Part shown: positions 62,282 through 64,000 of the stretch, in pieces
Numbering within the stretch: the stretch's first letter is position 1
Layout of the letters: every line of letters starts with the position of its first letter
NCBI GenBank assembly: GCA_022606135.1
Contig: JABYQN010000003.1
Location: 2,790,001 to 2,854,000, forward strand
DNA from: Fomes fomentarius
Taxonomy: Eukaryota > Basidiomycota > Agaricomycetes > Polyporales > Polyporaceae
Reading direction: 5' to 3'
DNA length: 64,000 nt
The notes under the pieces: model-generated
What the model saw: the letters and a program-made list of their open reading frames with translations, nothing else
Databases searched by the model: none
Told to the model about the DNA's origin: nothing
Position numbers and translations under genes: made by a program

Positions 62282-63300
62282 GGACCGGCAAGAGCTGCAA
62301 AGTCCGTGGCCAGCTTAGTCATCAAGCACTCCTCCAGATCATGGTCAGTTTCCTCTCATCAGGTGCGCAGCGCGAGTCCATGCGAGGTCTGTGCGATGCA
62401 GCTAGCTACTATCACTGCACCAGTAATGCAAAATCTGCACTCTTACTTGACTAACTCCTTTGTCCCTTCGCATTTTGGCTTCGGACCTTTGAGAATTGAT
62501 TCAAAGTTGTCTCGTGACCATACTCGGATGAAATACTGGGGATATGAAGCGTGAGGAGTGAATCAATACAGTAATGCAAAACTCAGGGAAACATGGTAAC
62601 GCTAATGTCACGGATGGCATGCTTCGGCACGTAGGCGGGTCAGTACTCCGACGAGGCAGAGAGGACAAATCTCATGATCTGCATCTAAGATATTTGAACT
62701 CTGAAGCCACCCGGTGGCTGAATGTCACACATATGCACCCAACTCATTGCACACCAAGAGAACAACAATGCATCATCTCGGAAAATTACACCAACTTTGC
62801 TTGCAGTATTATATACATATGTACAGATTCTCGTGACAGATCGTCAAGGATTGCAGTGAGCCAATGCAAATGAATTCTCACTAGAGCAAGACTGCGACAC
62901 TGTTACTTACATATCTTCTCGACTACTGAGCCAATCTTCTTCGTTGTTTCGCATGTAGACAATATAGTATATGTACTATACATTACATGAGTATTTGGGT
63001 CCGTGCGAAGTACACAGGGATGTGGAGGGGGTGTTTTGCACTTCTGTCACGGCATTTGCCGTTTTGCATTACTGGTGCCATGATAGTACTACGTCCATCT
63101 CGACTGTGTACATCTACCCTACGCAATTTATACGCAACCTACGTGTTTGAGAAACAAAGGATTTATTACTAAAGTATAAGCAGATCAAGGTATGTTTAAT
63201 GTGTGTATGGTCAACTAGTAGAAGTTCTGTTACAATTTGATAAGTATGCGATACTAGTGGTTAACTATGCAACTAGGATTATGGTATTCGATTACTGTAC
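62282..63300. other. No gene seen
   Basis: AT-richer sequence with short frames only. No domain, repeat unit or RNA was recognised. Composition and frame structure resemble non-coding or old repeat DNA leading into the repeat-rich right end. Confidence 0.5.
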
Positions 63301-63329
63301 TTTTAGTTTTAGGATTTCTTCTGTTGTAT

Positions 63330-63720
63330 GGTCATCCAGTAGTAGTCAGTCAGGACTACGGACTTAGTCAGCTAGACTGCACATACTCCTTCTGATTAGT
63401 CAACTTGACTGTGCAGTCTGTCATTGCGACTGTGCAGTGAGTCAGGATGGCTGTGCAGTTAGTCAGATCGACTGTGCAGCAGTAAGGCCTTACTAATATG
63501 CAGTTCACTGTTAGATTTCCGCAGTCTCCTTACATGTATATAAGGGGAGGGTGTCTCAGAGCAAACTCCCCAAGCTTTGGTCTCTTCGTGAATAACACAG
63601 GCTATACTCTAGCAAGTTATCACTTGCTCTCTCAGACTAACTTCAAGATCTCCTTCATATAAGGATCGATCAGACTAGCAAGGTCATAAGGAACCAGGGT
63701 TACAAGTCAAGTAGAATGTT
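63330..63720 (+). repeat. Short direct repeats and LTR-like promoter region
   Basis: From 63340 to 63475 the string 'gactgtgcag' or a close variant recurs about five times, alternating with 'agtcag'. TATATAAG at 63537 and the leader 'gggagggtgtctcagagc' follow. Enhancer-like repeats, a TATA box and a following unique leader without an open frame resemble the U3-R part of a basidiomycete LTR retrotransposon. The opposite LTR and any gag-pol would lie outside the window, so this stays a suggestion. Confidence 0.35.
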
Positions 63721-64000
63721 TAATAGTCACGCAAGAGCATAACATTAGACTAAAGCTTGACTTCTCCACTTTTCTAAGTGCAGAGAACCCACGAGAACAA
63801 GGAACTTCTTTCTCGCTTGAACACTGAGAAAGAACAGAACAAGCAAGACGGCAGAGAACAGGATAAGCCATCCTCTTCTACAAAGGCCAAAGAACGTAAC
63901 AATACCAGGGTTTAAATGAGAGAAGTCCCTACCATCGTTACCAAGACTAGTCATCCCAGAAGTCACAGTTACAAGACCACCAACTCCGTATCCTGGATGA
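63721..64000. other. No gene confirmed at the right edge
   Basis: A 73-codon minus-strand frame (63745-63966) contains a hydrophobic segment but no recognised domain. It is probably fortuitous or part of the putative LTR-associated region cut by the window end. Confidence 0.35.

Overview
The window reads as nuclear DNA of a mushroom-forming basidiomycete (Agaricomycetes, plausibly a wood-decaying polypore). The genes are split by many short GT-AG introns of about 50-80 bp, exons are GC-rich, and the content fits this group: an extracellular GH45 endoglucanase, a secreted GMC oxidoreductase, a cytochrome P450, and several multi-pass membrane proteins of the basidiomycete-expanded DUF6533/DUF6534 type. 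No rRNA gene, CRISPR array or bacterial operon was seen.

Region 1 (1-31.8 kb) is a segmental duplication zone. One cassette can be inferred: a flanking repeat block R, the proteasome ATPase gene RPT4, a GMC oxidoreductase, a carnitine acetyltransferase (CAT), an unidentified block Y and a DUF6533 membrane-protein gene. It recurs in direct orientation in different states of decay. The intact survivors are one RPT4 (11.6-13.3 kb), one GMC gene (13.6-15.8 kb), two CAT genes (22.8-25.7 and 28.6-31.8 kb) and one DUF6533 gene (19.5-21.5 kb). A second DUF6533 copy (8.4-10.3 kb) is damaged. Relics of RPT4, GMC and CAT fill 0.6-7 kb, 16.5-18 kb and the CAT promoter regions.

Region 2 (32.4-41.3 kb) is single-copy housekeeping DNA. 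It holds a Rho guanine-nucleotide exchange factor of the Rom1/Rom2 type (DEP, DH, PH, CNH) and, upstream on the same strand, a Sec1/Munc18-family exocytosis protein. Both act in polarised growth and cell-wall delivery.

Region 3 (42.6-49.7 kb) carries a third, inverted DUF6533 copy with the same 5' flank, then a GH45 endoglucanase and a DUF6534-type membrane protein gene.

Region 4 (50.9-57 kb) is metabolic: a class III PLP aminotransferase divergent from a type II haloacid-dehalogenase-like HAD protein, followed by a P450 whose 12 exons join in frame. Region 5 (57.4-61.1 kb) has two paralogous genes of unknown function flanking an oppositely oriented gene with a PD-(D/E)XK-like motif. Region 6 (61.3-64 kb) begins with a 980-bp element that has inverted termini, a 3-bp target duplication and a 14-unit 16-bp array, and ends in repeat-rich, LTR-like sequence.

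Exon borders were placed by eye from splice signals, reading frame and paralogue comparison; none was tested by alignment software or transcripts.
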